A stretch of DNA of 64,000 bases from Lucifuga dentata (taxonomy: Eukaryota; Chordata; Actinopteri; Ophidiiformes; Bythitidae): positions 124,001 to 188,000 of the forward strand of contig VXCM01001540.1 of assembly GCA_014773175.1 (NCBI GenBank), read 5' to 3'. The notes under the pieces were generated by a model. The model saw only the letters and a program-made list of their open reading frames with translations, did no database searches and was not told the origin of the DNA. Made by a program: the position numbers and the translations under genes. The stretch's first letter is position 1. Each line of letters starts with the position of its first letter. This document shows, in pieces, positions 28,204 to 42,405 of this stretch.

Positions 28204-31200
28204 GCCCTGTGGCAACGATGATCCATTTCTAAAGAATGAGGATTGCTAAAGCAGCCAACTTGTCTGCTGTTATATTTTACAGCTGTTTGGAGAGGCTGTG
28301 GAGCTCCAGCAGTAGTCTACACACTTTACAGTTACATTTACAGTTACATACAGACTATTGTGGAGCCTGATGAGGGCTTTAGTGCAGTTTTGCAAGCCTA
28401 ATGCACTGGTAGTCTGATAAGAGAACTCGGACAGATTTGTGTTTACAACTCAAACAACCCACACGCATGTGTTTACGCAACTATTAGAACTATCTGCTGC
28501 CAGGCAACCTTGACTAGATTATGTTTACATTTACATGGCTGTACCCTTTTTGAATTCTTCAGCTAGAAGAGCAAAGAAAAATGAAAATTACTTAAAGAAA
28601 AACAAATTCAGGTCCTATGTGAACAAATGTAATCTAAAGAGCGTGATTTTAGATTCTGAGGTCATGGCCTGCTTCTGAATTTTGGTTGCTAGTATCAATG
28701 AATATGAATCTAAATCACCTTTATTTTCCGTCTTTGGCTACATATCTATATGGATAAGGGTGTCTGAGAAGAAAGCATCGAATTATTTCTGCTGATGGTG
28801 TGTCCAGTTTTCAAGAATGGAAAATGGTAAAGATTATTTTTTTGGGTTGATTTGTCAGTGTTAAGGAGTGAGCTAGACATAGATTAATTTGTTGACTAAA
28901 TATTGAATGCTCGCAGCTGGTTTCTTGGTTTTTGTGATTAATTTGGATTTGAATTATAGGTTTTTAAGTGCAGCCCTAATAGCACTAATCAGCTGTTACA
29001 AATAGCTGTGGCAAAAACAATTTTCATTTTGGCCTTCTCGGGCTAATTTTATTCATACTTATTGCAGTGTTTCTTAGAGCACAACAGTCCTGCTTTAGCA
29101 TAGATTTGTTGCTTTTGGCAAAACTCCAAGCAGTGAAAATATACAACTGTGAAATACAAATGATTGAAATAATCTTACAAAATTCACATACAGCAGGAAC
29201 TTAAAGCTTACTTGGAATATTTGTACTGAATCCTACAAAATGTTGGAAATGATCACAATAGCTCTGCTGTGTCTGAGGCCAGAAAAAATGTTAGGATAAA
29301 TCCTGCTACTGTCGCATTAGCCAACCAAACAGCTGCTCTCAAGATGTCAGCGTGTAGTGTATAGTTGGCACCTCAAACTGAGACAACACGACACACTAGA
29401 AATACAGTAAAGCTTTGTCTTATTATGACAATAATGTCTCAAACAGGGTGGAAAAACTACTTTGTCTTTAACAGTCGTAATCCATATACTGTACACAACT
29501 GCTGAAGAGGTTAAGTACATCAGAGCCTGTAACTTGAGAAATTGACATCTTTTAGGTCCTCAGTTTGCTGCTTCCTTAAATTGTACAGGCCAAACATCAG
29601 TGTCATCTGCAACAGTGAAAAGATAACTCGAGGATGCTGGCCTTAAAGGCAGAGTTTCAGAGAAAAAGCCATATCTAAAACTGGCAAATAAAAAGAAAAG
29701 TCATCCACCGTCCACTGTCTGTCTTCTTTTTCCCATTTGAAACTTTTTTTTTATTTGTCATTTTCAGATACCAGCACTGACCAGCATCCTGGAGCTGTTC
29801 TTTTTATTTTTATGTTAATAAATCAGCCAGTTCCAGCAGTAATAGCCATTTACAATATTATTAATGTATTGGTTATATATTTAAGTAAACTTAATGCTTC
29901 TTTGGTAAATAAAAGTAACAATCTCAATCTAAAACATGAACATTTCTGGGTGATTACAAACTTTCAAATGCGAATGTAAATTGTTTTTAGAATAGAAAAG
30001 AATTGAAGCTTATAACCTTCCAAAGCAGCTGGTGAGCTGGTAGTTTTATTAGCAGGCGCTGCTGTTGATGCTCCTAGTTGCTCTTTAATTAAAAAAACAT
30101 TTCAATATCCTGAATTTACTCATAGATAACCTTTACTCAACTTCAAAAGCACATATTCTGCCTCAGTCTACATGCTACACATTCCTCACTGTGAGAAAAC
30201 TTGCCACACAGAAATGAAATGAAAAATTTTGGTTTGCATTTACCACCAATGTGTTATAATTCTCAAGTCAGGAAGCAGCAAAACTAAGAGTCAGCTTTTT
30301 CCCTCTCATCTATTGTATGTATAATTATAACCAACATTATTTTAGGAGAAAAAAGGAACAGAAAGAGGAATAATGAAGAAGTGGGAGTCGATGTCAAAAT
30401 ACACCATAATACAATTGAAACACAACTAAACGATGAAGAAACGATGACACTTTCACTTTGTTAATTAATGCATGAAAAACTGATCCACTTTGGGCAGTTT
30501 GTTTTCTTATTTTTAACATTCATGAATCACAGACACCCCCTAAACATTATTATTAAATAACAAATTATGCTGTTAAAATGCAACTGGAATGATTTGACTG
30601 AACAGAATCAGCAAAGACAGCACGGCTGCTCTCTTCACAATACATCGTCATCATACATTATTTCTCCAGTCTTCACATTTATCTTTATTTGTTCTCACTT
30701 TTATACTTCATACTCTAAGCTTGGAACAAACTGCTATCAGTCCATGGCTGCAGTCTTATCATTGCATATACATAAGGCATTTCTAAGTTCATGATGTTGC
30801 ATTAAACTCATGAGCATGCTGGATATTGCAACAGAGGAGTCCAGTTTGACCGGTTATTGCTAACTAGCAATTAAATCATTACATTTAATTACAGTGAGGG
30901 GAAAACATACTCACAGCAAAGCTTCAGTCGTGTTTTGTAATAATGGAATATAATTCATTACATAGTTCTTCAAGTAACCAGCTACATGTTTTTAACTGGT
31001 TTTAATTGTGCATTTCTCTCCACTCCATCACATTTAATGTTTCATATTCCACAGCTTTGTGAGATGTAGCTTTCAATGTCCCTGAATGTCCTAATATTAA
31101 CGTGACTGAACATTTCCATTGTGTTTAAGGCAGGTTAACTTTTGTGGAAAGTCTGTGCAGGTATTTCAATTCAGAAGACTTGCTAAAGAATAAATATTTA

Positions 31201-32000
31201 GGTATTGGCAACAGGACTGAATAGGACTTACCTGACCTTTCTCATTATTTAATACTCCTCCTCCTGTTCTCTCTTTCTCTCCTTACTACTCTTCGTAAAT
31301 CATCTATATCTTCCCTGGTTTCAGAAAACTTTTCCTTACAGAGATCACAAAGGGAAGTCAGCAGATCAACATTTAGTGCACTGATAAACTGGACAGAGAT
31401 TGTAACAGATGCATGTTGAAAAACAGAATTAACCCTTAAAAGGGACAAAAAAATTCCTCCATATTAAAAAAAATATTTAAAAAAAAACATACAGCTTCTC
31501 ACTTACAGATGTTATTTAGCAGCAGAGCTACTATCAATTCAAACCTCAATTTCTGCTTTAAAAATATCAAGTTGAATCTGATCTTGGTAAGCTCATCTGT
31601 ACTGTGTGTACTGATTAGATTATGCAAAACGTAAACCTCCAGTTGCCTCCATCTAATGAAATAAACAAATAACAAATAATTTAATGTGTCACTCAAAATG
31701 CATAAAAACCAAAAACATCAATCAATCTCAAGAATGTCAGTACTGTTACAAAAATAGCTTCTACAGATCACTGAGATGAATAATGATTTCAGTCACATGT
31801 TAACCAAAGATCAGAGTTTAAGTGAATCACCCTTAGATGATACTGACCCCTTTACGTAACTATCAGCCCTTTACAGGCTGGTTATTCTTTGTTACGAACC
31901 TCTGGAATTCTTTCTAATCTCACAGGCAAATCACATTAACTTTTTAAGGCTGCACGATAAATGTGTGTCCTGTCTTTGTCTCTCACTTTTCCTCCAGAGT
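28204..32000. other. Intergenic mmp19-suox; one Tc1-like remnant
   Basis: About 3.8 kb of AT-rich DNA upstream of mmp19 and downstream of suox. It contains a degenerate Tc1-like fragment (29560-29985). The other open frames are short, lack splice context and match nothing I recognise. Confidence 0.5.
29560..29985. mobile_element. Second, more degraded Tc1-like/related repeat fragment
   Basis: Part of this segment (GCCATATCTAAAACTGGCAAATAAA..GTCATCCACC, and TGCTGCTTCC) is the reverse complement of 19130-19310. The remainder (CAGTAATAGCCATTTACAATATT, CTGGGTGATTACAAACTTTC) matches the 3' part of the copy at 19185-19815 in direct orientation. It is therefore an inverted, partly deleted relative. 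Confidence 0.5.
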
Positions 32001-32082
32001 CTGATTGATGGATGTCCAGGCTGAGGACTGAGCTTATCAGGCGTAACACTCTGTATCCTGTAGGCTGATCCAAACACTGAGT

Positions 32083-34388
32083 CTATTCATCCTCTTCATC
32101 CTCTCTGATCTTCACCTTCACTCTGTGCCAGGCATTACTCAGCACCCCTCTCAGATTCCAGATGGGTGGAACTGAGTCTGGCTGCATGTTGTAGCTGTTA
32201 TCCACTGCCTTACAAATGATCTCCAGCTCTGTATCCTTGGCAGGAAGTGGAACCGTTACCTCCCACAGCTTCCAGGCCCACGCTCGTCCTGGTGCAGGTT
32301 CAGGTGCAGGAGCTTGTCCCTTGTCGCTGCTCCTCAGCTCGGCCACCTGCCATGTCTTTCCTCCGTCCACAGAAACATCTACACGTACCACTTCTCTACC
32401 TCCGCCGCTCCAGGCGTAGCCCTTCACAGTCACCTCTTCTGCACTGCGATCAACCACAGCGCCATCTGCTGGCTGCGTGATCGCTGACTGGATTGGCAGC
32501 TCCTGGATGGCTGGAGCAGACTTGAAGTCCACAGTATCCCAGTCCGTCCCAGGTGAGAAACCCTTGTAGTCATTCTGCTGCCAGTGGCTACTGCTCTCCT
32601 CTGCACTCACAATGATCTTTCCCAACCATTTCACATTTCGTGCACCAACTGTGCCTGGTACCACAACACGGACAGGGTATCCGTGATCAGCAGGAAGATC
32701 CTCACCATTCATTTCATAAGCAAGCAGAACGTCGCCTTCCTCACTGACTGCTTTGTTTAAAGGGATGGAGGCGCCATATGTGGTCCCTGTCACGTCTTTG
32801 TCCAGTCCTTCAAACTGTACATGACGAGCCCACTGAGACGTTTCTGCGCTGTAGCCGGCCGCCTGAAGCACATCCCGCAGCCTGGCACCACTCCATGTAG
32901 CATTACTGATTGCAGCAATGCCCCAGTTCAGTCCTTTCACCTGCTTGACCTTATTCATCTCAGAACGCCGGTTACCTGCACACTGCAATGTGGCGGTGAT
33001 AGTATGTTTGGGAAATCGAGTCTTTAAGTCCTCTAAGGAAAGAGTCAGCACTCCTCCAGGCAGTCCCTCTATGTGTAGCTGATATGACGCAGGATCCACA
33101 CGTGGAACTGGCAAGTGATTCCGTTTGAAGAAGACAGCAGATGGAGTTATGTAGCTGTCAGAGAGGATTTCAGGTGGCGGCTCAGCATTGAAGGGCTTGA
33201 GGTTGTTGATACGCAGGATGGAGTGACGCTCAGGGTCAGAGGAATAGGGGTCAGATGATTCAACAGTCTGCTGCTTCTTCTGGTCTTCTGTACTCAGCTC
33301 ACCGACCTTTTATTAACAAACACACACACAGAGAAGTTTATTAGGCCTCATTAAATCAGGGCCGTGAGTCATCACACACACTTTCAGCTGAATTTTTCTT
33401 CTCATTTTGTATTGTTTTATTGTATTATAACTTCTGACAATTGACATGAAGCTGATGAATTAAACATCAGCCAGCCATAACTCTAAGTGGCCACTTGAGG
33501 GAGTTTCAGCATTTAGTCTGCACCAGCTGCTTTTTCCTTTATACAGTGTACTGTATGCAGTAGAATTTGTCAAATTTCTTCAAAGAAATCCAATGCAGGA
33601 CAGAAAAAACAAGTGAACCATTTATTCTACGTGGAATAAAATTCACCAGACCTCCCTGGTTGCACTAATACCATTAGGGGAGGGTCATACACTGCGGCGA
33701 CAATGGGATGTGTTCATGTTGATCTCTTTAATCACAATAATAAACATCAAACACTTATAAGTTATACAGAACAGATAATGAAGGGGATGATATTAGAATC
33801 TCTTTCTGTGTTGCTGTTTCTGAGGGACTTGTTTTTTACATTTTAGTTGGCTATTTTATCAAGGTCATATACAAGTGTGTGAGAGACCTTGCAGGTGAGT
33901 TTAAGCACAAAACTAAGTGACAGGAATCCTCATATTGTGATCAGAGTTCATGTAAGCCTTGTTAACATTTATTGTGTTCTCTTTTTTACAGACTTTCTGT
34001 TAATCATTACTAGAAACCAGGAACTGGCTCACCTTATACTCTGAGAGGATGTCCAGCACATGATCCTGGTTGTGTACAGCGTACAGCGCCCAAAAAGGTT
34101 CAAGGGCCCCACCTGCCGCTAGCAAGATTTTATCCCCACCAGGGTGCATGGCCACAAACTCGGTAATGTCATAGACGCTGCCTTTGTAGGTGACCCACAC
34201 ACCATCTTCCAGTAAGCGGTGCTTGCTCACTTCTTCCTGACTGAAGACAGGAAGAGTGGAGTCCGTCACTACAGGTTTCTCTCTAATGGAGTCTGCCCGC
34301 TCAGCCTGCAGGAGATAAGAGATGAGAAAGAGCAGTGAGCAAATCAAAAATAACATTTAAGAGAGAAAAAGTCACAAAACCAGGACAG

Positions 34389-34419
<31 letters not shown>

Positions 34420-35567
34420 ACCCCACAAAAAGGGTTTTGTCAAACTGTAAAGATGCTTGAAGTTGTTGCAATTACCTGATGGTCCTACTTGTAGTTGGTA
34501 ACTTTAACAGCTATAATGGAGATTATTCATTATGATCTACTGAGATCATTGTTTGCACAGACATTAGTAACAGTGCACAGAGAAAATAATCAACAGTGGT
34601 AAGTAGTTCTTGAGGTAGGAGAGCAGAGCATTACTCCTGTCCTTACCTCCCGTTTAATCTAGCTGATGCTTTTCTAAAGAGCTCCATAACTGTTTTTAAA
34701 CAGACCAATACTCAAATATTTTATTATTCTTATTATTCATTACCTTTCTCCACCTTTTCTACTGTGTTTCTGGGAATTTAGACATGTAATCCTCAGGTCA
34801 TGAGATGATGATATACTGTAGATTGTGTGGCATGGAATACAACAAATGCCCTGATGGTGGTCTGTTGATTAAAAACTAGTTACAAATATACTGATAGGAA
34901 GAGTAACAAGTTTGGAAATTGCCTTTGCTCAGAGAAGACAGAGAATAAAAAGGGTCTCCTCTTTTTGCATTGGAATAATTCAGTCTTGACACAGGAAATG
35001 CTAAATAAAAACACTGATTATTTATACAGATATTATGTCCTCTCACCTGCTGATAGTGGAGACCATAAGCCAGCACAGCCCCCGTTCCGGCCAGCAGTCC
35101 TACCAGGGCGTGTCTCCAGCTTGGACCGTGGCCATGTTGATTTGATCTCTGCTCCTCCCTGCTGCTCCACAGACGAACTGCACAGGACGTCACAGTAGGT
35201 GCCAACTCTAGGTGTCTTGAAATGAAAACAAGGAAATGTCAATCTTTAAACACATCAAGCCTAGCCTACTGAGTTTGGATTTAAAGTGTGTTTAGTATCT
35301 ACACTCAAAAATGCAATGAAAACATTTTTAATACCAAATTATCTGGCTAAACCAAAGTTCAGGTTTTGGTATATTTTTATTAAACTGAGACTTTACTCTC
35401 TAATTGGATGAGCAAAAGTACTCCAAGCCACTGGCATGCAAAGCAAATTTCAGGTGTATAAACTATCAGGCACAAATGGCCTTTTGGTTTTAGTACCTTT
35501 GAGTCTTGAGAGGGCCAAATCTCGTCAAGCTTTGGCAGCATCTCAGAAGCAGCATCGCACTGATTTT
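32083..35567 (-). CDS. suox: Sulfite oxidase, mitochondrial
   Basis: Oxidises sulfite to sulfate in the mitochondrial intermembrane space and passes electrons to cytochrome c; last step of sulfur amino acid breakdown. Coding parts: 35555-35497 (exon extends to 35567), 35215-35047, 34305-34033, 33306-32083. They give 574 residues (human 545). Start [14 protein letters not shown] is an Arg/Leu-rich mitochondrial presequence, followed by a hydrophobic sorting segment ([18 protein letters not shown]). The cytochrome b5 domain has HPGG (His130) and a second heme histidine at about 154. The molybdopterin domain contains [10 protein letters not shown] with the molybdenum ligand Cys276. The C-terminal dimerisation domain includes [15 protein letters not shown]. 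Oddities are an Ala/Pro insertion (APAPEPAPG) before [10 protein letters not shown] and an acidic tail EDEEDE. As in other vertebrates, nearly all of the Moco and dimerisation regions lie in one large last exon. Confidence 0.97.
34387..34414. repeat. AC dinucleotide microsatellite
   Basis: Perfect AC units in the suox intron just upstream (in gene orientation) of the cytochrome b5 exon. Confidence 0.85.
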
Positions 35568-38474
35568 CTGAGGAGAAATTAAGTTACAAAACATAAATTT
35601 AACTGATTTAAAATTGCACAATCTACGTAAATCCGTTATTGGGAGTAAGCTTACTCCGATTTATGTCGATTTCAATCTAATTAAGGTGTATACATGACAT
35701 TTCAAAAAAATAAATAAAAAAAAAAATAATTAATGTATATGCTGATAAACAGCCTTGTTGATATTTTGGTCGGACTCTCGTTTTTTTGATAAACAACAAA
35801 AACAACAACAAAGCAGTGGGCAGTATGTTTATTTCAGGATGTCTATGATGCTTCTCACTGTCTCTGGTGGGTCAAACTATATTTACATCCACCAAATCTG
35901 TGTGTTTTTCATTATATAATATACAGTCCTAATGTACAGAGGCTTTGTCAGTGTGTTGGTATGCAGTGCATGCTACAAACAGTGTGTGTGTTTTTTTTTT
36001 GCAGTTTAGATTTTACATACAATAAAACACGCAGCTTTTCCAGCACAGCTCAGCAAACCGTAATAACCAACACATGTTCATGATCAAATGTCCCACTGAA
36101 CTTTACTCCTCCTCAACTGACCAACCAGTAAGTTTCCTGAAACCTCAAAGCCAGCCAACCAACACAAGGGGTGTGAACAGGGTCATGTCTGGGCTTCAGT
36201 TTAAATAGTGAAAGCTTCAGCCTGCTCTTCTCCAAGCAGTAATTTGTCTTTCCATTATGGAAAACATCAACTGTTTGTCCAGTATACAATTATATAACTG
36301 AAACTCATTGTGACAATACTGTCATAGCAAGTAAATATCAGTAAATGTCTGGAATCTCTAATCTAAGATTTAGAAAAACCTCTTTGGGTACCATGGAAGT
36401 TTTTATAGTCTCTTGTCTCTGTCACTGCTATCAGATCTTACACATTATGACGAAAGGTCTGCCAATATCACATAACTAGAAGAATAAAAACACTTTTATA
36501 GCAGCTCTCTGGTCATGTATAGTGTATTGTAGGACCCATATTAGAAACACAGGTTTGTTTGTCATATTTTAAGTGAGTTAAAATATAAACCAACAAGATA
36601 ACATAACTTTCAGGTCTCTTGTAAGTGATCGTCTATACATGTCTTATTGCACACAGTGAGCATTAGAGCAGCAGTTCAGTTCAGAGCAGCATGTCTGCCA
36701 GCAGACAGAAGAATGCTACTTCAGTTTCAGGGCTTAAAAAGTGAAGCAGCTATCGCCTCCTGTTTCTGATGAGTTCCACTACATGTACAGTGGAAGACAA
36801 ACTTTGTATGACAAACTCATTGTGGGAACATTAACATAGAGTCACTGAGCCATACTGCTGCCACAGCTGAATTAAAAATCATATCATCACAATGATGTCT
36901 CCTCCTTAAAACTATGGAGGATGATTTGGCACATATCCAAGTACAAGTTTAAAGATGTTATATTTAAGGCCTTTAAATATGTTATAGCAGCAGATACGGT
37001 TCATTATAACACCACATATAACAACTAAAAGCAATATCAAAATTAGCAAAACTAATCAAAGGAACATGTTGCCAGTTGCTCATTTAGAATGTGAAACTGC
37101 AATATTTATAAAATTTTAATATTGTAAGTTATTTGTGTGACTTTATTTTAAACTCCACTGGGCTTTAATAAAATATAATAGAGCGTTACTGGTATTCTGG
37201 CAACTTATTATAATCAGCTGATACTTGCTTTTCATATATCTTTATGGAAAACAATTTGGAATACATAAACATTTACAACATGTATATTCAAATGAAATCT
37301 TTTTTAAAATTCAGGTAAATTTTTACATAGAGTTATTTTATTACAGATCCGGTGAATATGTGACTTTAACTGTTTTATACATTGTTCTTTGATAATAAAC
37401 TATATTGTTTGTATAATATTCTGTCTTGTGGCACTTTTACCACTCTTCAATAACTGCATCTGATGGAACTGAAGGAAATTTTTGCTATGTGACTGTAAAA
37501 AATAATAATATGATCTGATACATCATCTTACTTTAAAATATCATATTAGCATAAAAAAATCAATTATCAGGCTGAAGATATTTCATACTTTTATTTCTGA
37601 ATCTGCAGATCCCTAATTTGACTCACATTGCTTCTGTTTATTATTTTAATAAAATAGTTTTTGTGCTTTGAAAGCTTCATGTAAAGGGTTAAATATAGAT
37701 TGATTTATGATGTATACCTTCATAACCAACCTTTATGATGGACAATTAAAACGTTTTAACACACCTAATTGTATAATAATTTATACTTATTTAATTATGA
37801 CTAACACGTTTTTACACCATAAATTTTCCAGAGATTAAATTTAAAGAGGTCCATTATGAGCTATAGTGTGCTGTGTGTGATGTTTGTCACAGTAATATTA
37901 ATCGATGTTACTGTGGAGAATCGATCCACACAGATACTCAACTGAGGATTTCATATAAAAATGTTGTAACTGCGTAAGAGAGCAGCAGTACTTCACTGTT
38001 TCAGTATTCTGCACTTATCCTTGAGATGTTTTCAACCTGAGCAACCACCTACAAGGAGGTGATAGAAAAACAACCTACAAACCTTTACATTATATTTTCT
38101 TACATTCTGCATGCTTTCCGTTAGCTAAGACGAAGGCACAGGCAGACGAAAACACGTTAAGCTGGTCGATCCCGTCCATGAGGGAACAGCATAGTTGAAT
38201 CAGGTTTAGTTAAATCACGTTTTGTAACATTTTAATAAAGATAGATATGATTCTGCCCTCATCATACCTGCTATTTTGAATGTCATAAACAAGTTTACAA
38301 CTTTAGGCACTAGCCAGCTATCCAGCTAGCAGTCACGTTGACACCACAGTCTTTAGCTTATATTAATTTCAGATGTTTGCATCACTCAATCATGTTCATA
38401 TTAAACAGCTGAACGTTTTAGGTAAGATTATTTTCCTGCAGATAAATAAAATTAAGTAAAATAAATGTACTTAC
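35568..38474 (-). other. suox: suox 5'UTR intron, AT-rich
   Basis: The 2.9 kb intron lies between the exon carrying the suox start codon (acceptor TTTCTCCTCAG) and the inferred upstream 5'UTR exon. It is AT-rich with no coding exon and no clear repeat copy. Confidence 0.4.
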
Positions 38475-38700
38475 TTGCATGTGACAGCCTAGCTGGGACA
38501 GAGATACTCTCCTGACTCACAACACGTAGGTCTGGAGCCTGCAAACGTTGCATAAAAACGGACTGAGACGTTCACGGCGACTCGGATTTGCCGCAACACT
38601 GTTCACAAATACTTACCTAAGCAGGCATCACCGGAACAGCCCGGTGCTTATAACTATCGTATAAGGGACGACATGGAGGACAGGTTAGGTTTCACTTCGA
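38475..38700 (-). promoter_or_regulatory. suox: suox 5'UTR exons and promoter region
   Basis: On the minus strand a candidate exon 38538-38475 is framed by TTTGCAG and GTAAGT. Upstream, a second donor (CTTAG then GTAAGTATT, exon edge at 38617) suggests exon 1 ending there, leaving a short intron of about 78 bases. CpG dinucleotides are locally more frequent (38560-38660) than in flanking DNA. Neither exon is coding. The start site is inferred, not seen. Confidence 0.4.
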
Positions 38701-41700
38701 TATTCACATTTTCGGCGATATTAATCCCAAATAACAGGATCTCAATATTTTTTTTTTCTCTCGACAGATGTTACACAGATGTCATTCTTGTGCTTTGAAC
38801 TTTGACGGAAGGTGATTTCAGGCTGAATTTAGGGACCGTCTGTAAAGTGCAAACACTCTCAGTTTAAATATCGTAACACCACAGCTTTGTTTTACTTATG
38901 AATAGTTCAAGTGTCACAGGAGACCCACCTTTTATTCTGGTTATTTATCTTAAACTGGAGCACTGCTACCATCACCAAATGAATGAAAGGATTTGCAGTC
39001 AAATCAAACAGACTTGTGTAGCCATGGCTCAATATTAATTCATGACATCTTGCGGAAATTCAGGACTTTCAGGGACCCTGAAGCACAACATGTCCTAAGG
39101 TTTGATTTTGTGCATATCTGGAAACATGTACCATTGAAGTACAGTATTAATAGAAATCATTTAAAGATGACATACAGATTTCCACGTTCTTATTTTCATT
39201 CAGGAGTCTATTTTGAAGCCTTTGCAATGATTAAGGGGGGCACAATCTGCACCAACAATGGTGGATATATGTGTGTTTGCTAAAGTTTGGCCTCTTGGCA
39301 TTACAACTTGCCTTATAGCAGGTTAATCCAGCCATGCTATTATTGCTATTATACACTATTTACTGGGAAAGTTTCAGCCTCTCTTTTTCCATTTGTGAAA
39401 TTTTACTCTGAGCATGCTCTGAGCATATTGAAAAACTAGGTAAACAGAGAGTTATGCTGAAGGGCAGCACAATGGAGGTTTAAATAGCTCACTGAAATGG
39501 GTCATTGTCAACAGAGGAGGAATAAGATTTTGTCTTAGAAGTATTAATATTTATATTCTTAGAAGTAAGAATATAAAATCCAGGCAGGAAAATCTGGGTG
39601 GTGCATATACACAAGTATGTTTTGCAGTAGCAATGAAGAAGGATGATGCAATATCTGGGATGCCAAAACATGACTCAAATCTCTTCTCACATTAAGCAAC
39701 AACCTGAACATAACAGACCAATAAATGTCTCAACACTAAGTTAAGTTCGGTGGAAAGAGGATGAGCCAGTTTTTCTCGACCAGTATGTCCACAGACAGGA
39801 AAGACGCAAAGTATTAAGCATTGCATTTGTTTCAAGCTTTGCTTTACTGTCAGCAGAATCTCACTTAGTGATTAATAGCTCACTAGTCAACAGGAGGCAA
39901 TGATGAAGTCTTTATCAGGAAGCCTCATTGCTTTACATAACAGCCATACCAGTAGATGTTTGGGGAAAATGTGCTACATATTTGCAATAAAAGCATTAAT
40001 TGTTATACACCTCAATAAATGCTGATACAAATCTAAGAACCTCCCACACTGCTTTGATGGGTTTCTTTGTGTTTCCTTTATGTGAAGTCTTCCATTTTTG
40101 AGAAGCACAATATAAAACATTATGTAGGAAAGTGTGTGTCTGGATTTGGCCAGTTTTGTATGTCCTGTTTCCCTTGTTTAGACTTTGCCAATGTGGGCAT
40201 TGCCTTGTTTTGTAAATCCAGACAAAACATGAACTGTGCATGGTATATGCTGTGTTGCTATGATAACAGCACTTCAACTGGACTGCATGGTCTGTGTTTT
40301 GATAGCAATTTCTTTATGACCCCAAGCAAAGTTTAACATCTTATGATTTTAGCAGCCAAAATCAATTCTGTTTTTCTACTAGGAGTGTGAAGTCAGAAAG
40401 TTATAGAAATCAAGTAGTTTCTATAAGTGTTATCTACTGTTTTTACTGTCTTTGTGAAATGCAGATAACCCTGTTGCTCATTAAAACAATTTACCCATAA
40501 ACATTCCTTCCTCTCAGAGGAAAGTCTGCCATGGTGACACTAGGTTCAGCCGTGCTCACTAATCTCATTCATATAATCTTGTTGAGTTGGTGTGATTTTA
40601 ACATCTCTGTAATTCCTGAGCCTGTCTTACCCATCTGACCACCTGCCATCACCCCTGAGTTTCCCGCCTCTGCTCAGCCCCATGACTCACTTCCCTGCTC
40701 CAATCTCATCAGCCTCCTAGTATATACTGTATAAAATAGTCAAGTTTCTTTTGTTCTCTGACAGATTGTCTCTGCCTTGCTCAAAGCTTCCAGCCATAGA
40801 CTGCCTGAATCTGCTTTTGAATGTAAGCCTCCTTTGACTAACTTTACTGCATGCTCCGTTTAGAATTGTTTACCTTCCAACCTTGTATATTTGCTTATAG
40901 ACCGGAAAAGACTGTTTTTACTTTCACCAGTTTGTCTGAATCTATTTTTAAGTCCAGATTCCTAGCCCTTTCAAATTCATCAAACCTGACACGTCCACAT
41001 AGAGGAGAGCAACTACTACAGCCCACTCACGTCACATATCCACATCTTAAATAAATATATTTGAGTGTGAATGTCACATCCAAATCTATCTCTGTTGTTT
41101 AATGGTATTTGTGTTTGAAGTATAGCTTGAGTATTTTATGTTTTTATGATTTCATAATTTGTACCTGTAAATGTATCTGCATTGAGATAAGTAATCAATA
41201 TTTTGTCTTATCAAGATTGCTATTGCAAAACCCCATCAAAGATGACTTAAATTACTTTTATGTTCACAGTAAAACCCATAATAGTACTTTTACAGTCTGC
41301 CTTTGCTGGGCTCTCAAGCACCTCCTACTGGCAGTGCACACATAATCATTTTCCCCCTTAAATTTGAAGTTTTCAGTGTTTTGATAAAGCCTTTTTCAGT
41401 GTTATGATAAGCCTTTTAAACAGAACTGCTATCATTGGCTGGAGATATACAGTAATAATCAAGGTATTTCATCCACTTATCACAGAAACCTACATGTACT
41501 TCAGTATTTTACAAGAAAATCAAATTTTTTGTAGAAAACGTATGATTATTTTTCCTTTGAATTCTCCAATTGAAAACTACTGTTACTTGCCTGGGCTTAA
41601 AAAAACAAAAACAAAAAACAAACAAACAAACAAAAAAAGTCATCTCAGAGGTGAGTATTGGCATTTTGCAGCAGCACCCTCTGCTGTTGATGTAGTCAAA

Positions 41701-42109
41701 ACAAACTAGCCTTTTACTTCCCTTCTTCTGACATTATTTTATGGTTTCTAATCAAAAAAAAAAAAAAAAAAAANAAAAAAAAAAAAAAAAAAACACAGGA
41801 AAAAAAAGGTTTTAAACCATACACTGCATTAAGTGCACAGATGGAAAGATCCTTAACCCAATGACACAGGAATGATCTTTACAAAACATCACAGCCAAAT
41901 TTGTGGACAGAAAAGCTACCTAAATTTGTTCATGACATCCTGAGATTAAACTATTCTGTATTTCATTATTTTCCCATTTAATGTTTTTATATTTACATAG
42001 CTTCCTGAATTATCCCCAAATTTAAGGATATGTTGTTTCCCTAAGTAACTAAATGTTGTAACATTAGATTTGAATGGAAAAGGCATTTCAGCATGTATGT
42101 AAATACAAG
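38701..42109. other. Intergenic suox-mcrs1
   Basis: About 3.4 kb without a recognisable gene. It holds a pyrimidine-rich segment (about 40610-41060) ending in AATAAATA that resembles teleost dispersed-repeat sequence in style only, an A-rich tract with AAAC units (41600-41638), and a poly(A) run broken by a single N at 41774. Confidence 0.45.
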
Positions 42110-42115
42110 TTTAAT
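42110..42115 (-). terminator. mcrs1: Candidate poly(A) signal of mcrs1
   Basis: TTTAAT on the plus strand reads ATTAAA on the minus strand, about 290 bases past the mcrs1 stop. It is a variant hexamer, so the assignment is tentative. Confidence 0.3.
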
Positions 42116-42405
42116 ATTTTGAAAAGGCTTTACTACAGAATTTAAATACAATATCAGAAAAATTAGGCTGTATCCATGTGTCTACTTTACAACATATAAA
42201 ATGTCCAAACATCAGGCAAACATCGGCCTCTTCTGTTCCAGGATGGAGGTGTGTAGCCTAATGGTCTGTTAACAGTTCAGATTTCAGGTTATTCTGGTGG
42301 TTATCTGTCACCTTCCTGGTAGCACTGCTGTCCTTGAGAATACCAGTGAGATGTTTTACAAGGAAGGACGTCCATTACATGACCTCTGCTGCTGAAGTCG
42401 AACAT

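Noticed and set aside
34876..35046. Extension of the suox exon 2 frame past 35047
   Set aside because: The sequence after the GTGAGA donor is intronic; the frame continues only until a chance stop, while splicing to 34305 restores the cytochrome b5 domain.
40610..41060. Pyrimidine-rich segment considered as a solo LTR
   Set aside because: No TG...CA inverted ends or target duplication could be found, so only the compositional oddity is recorded.
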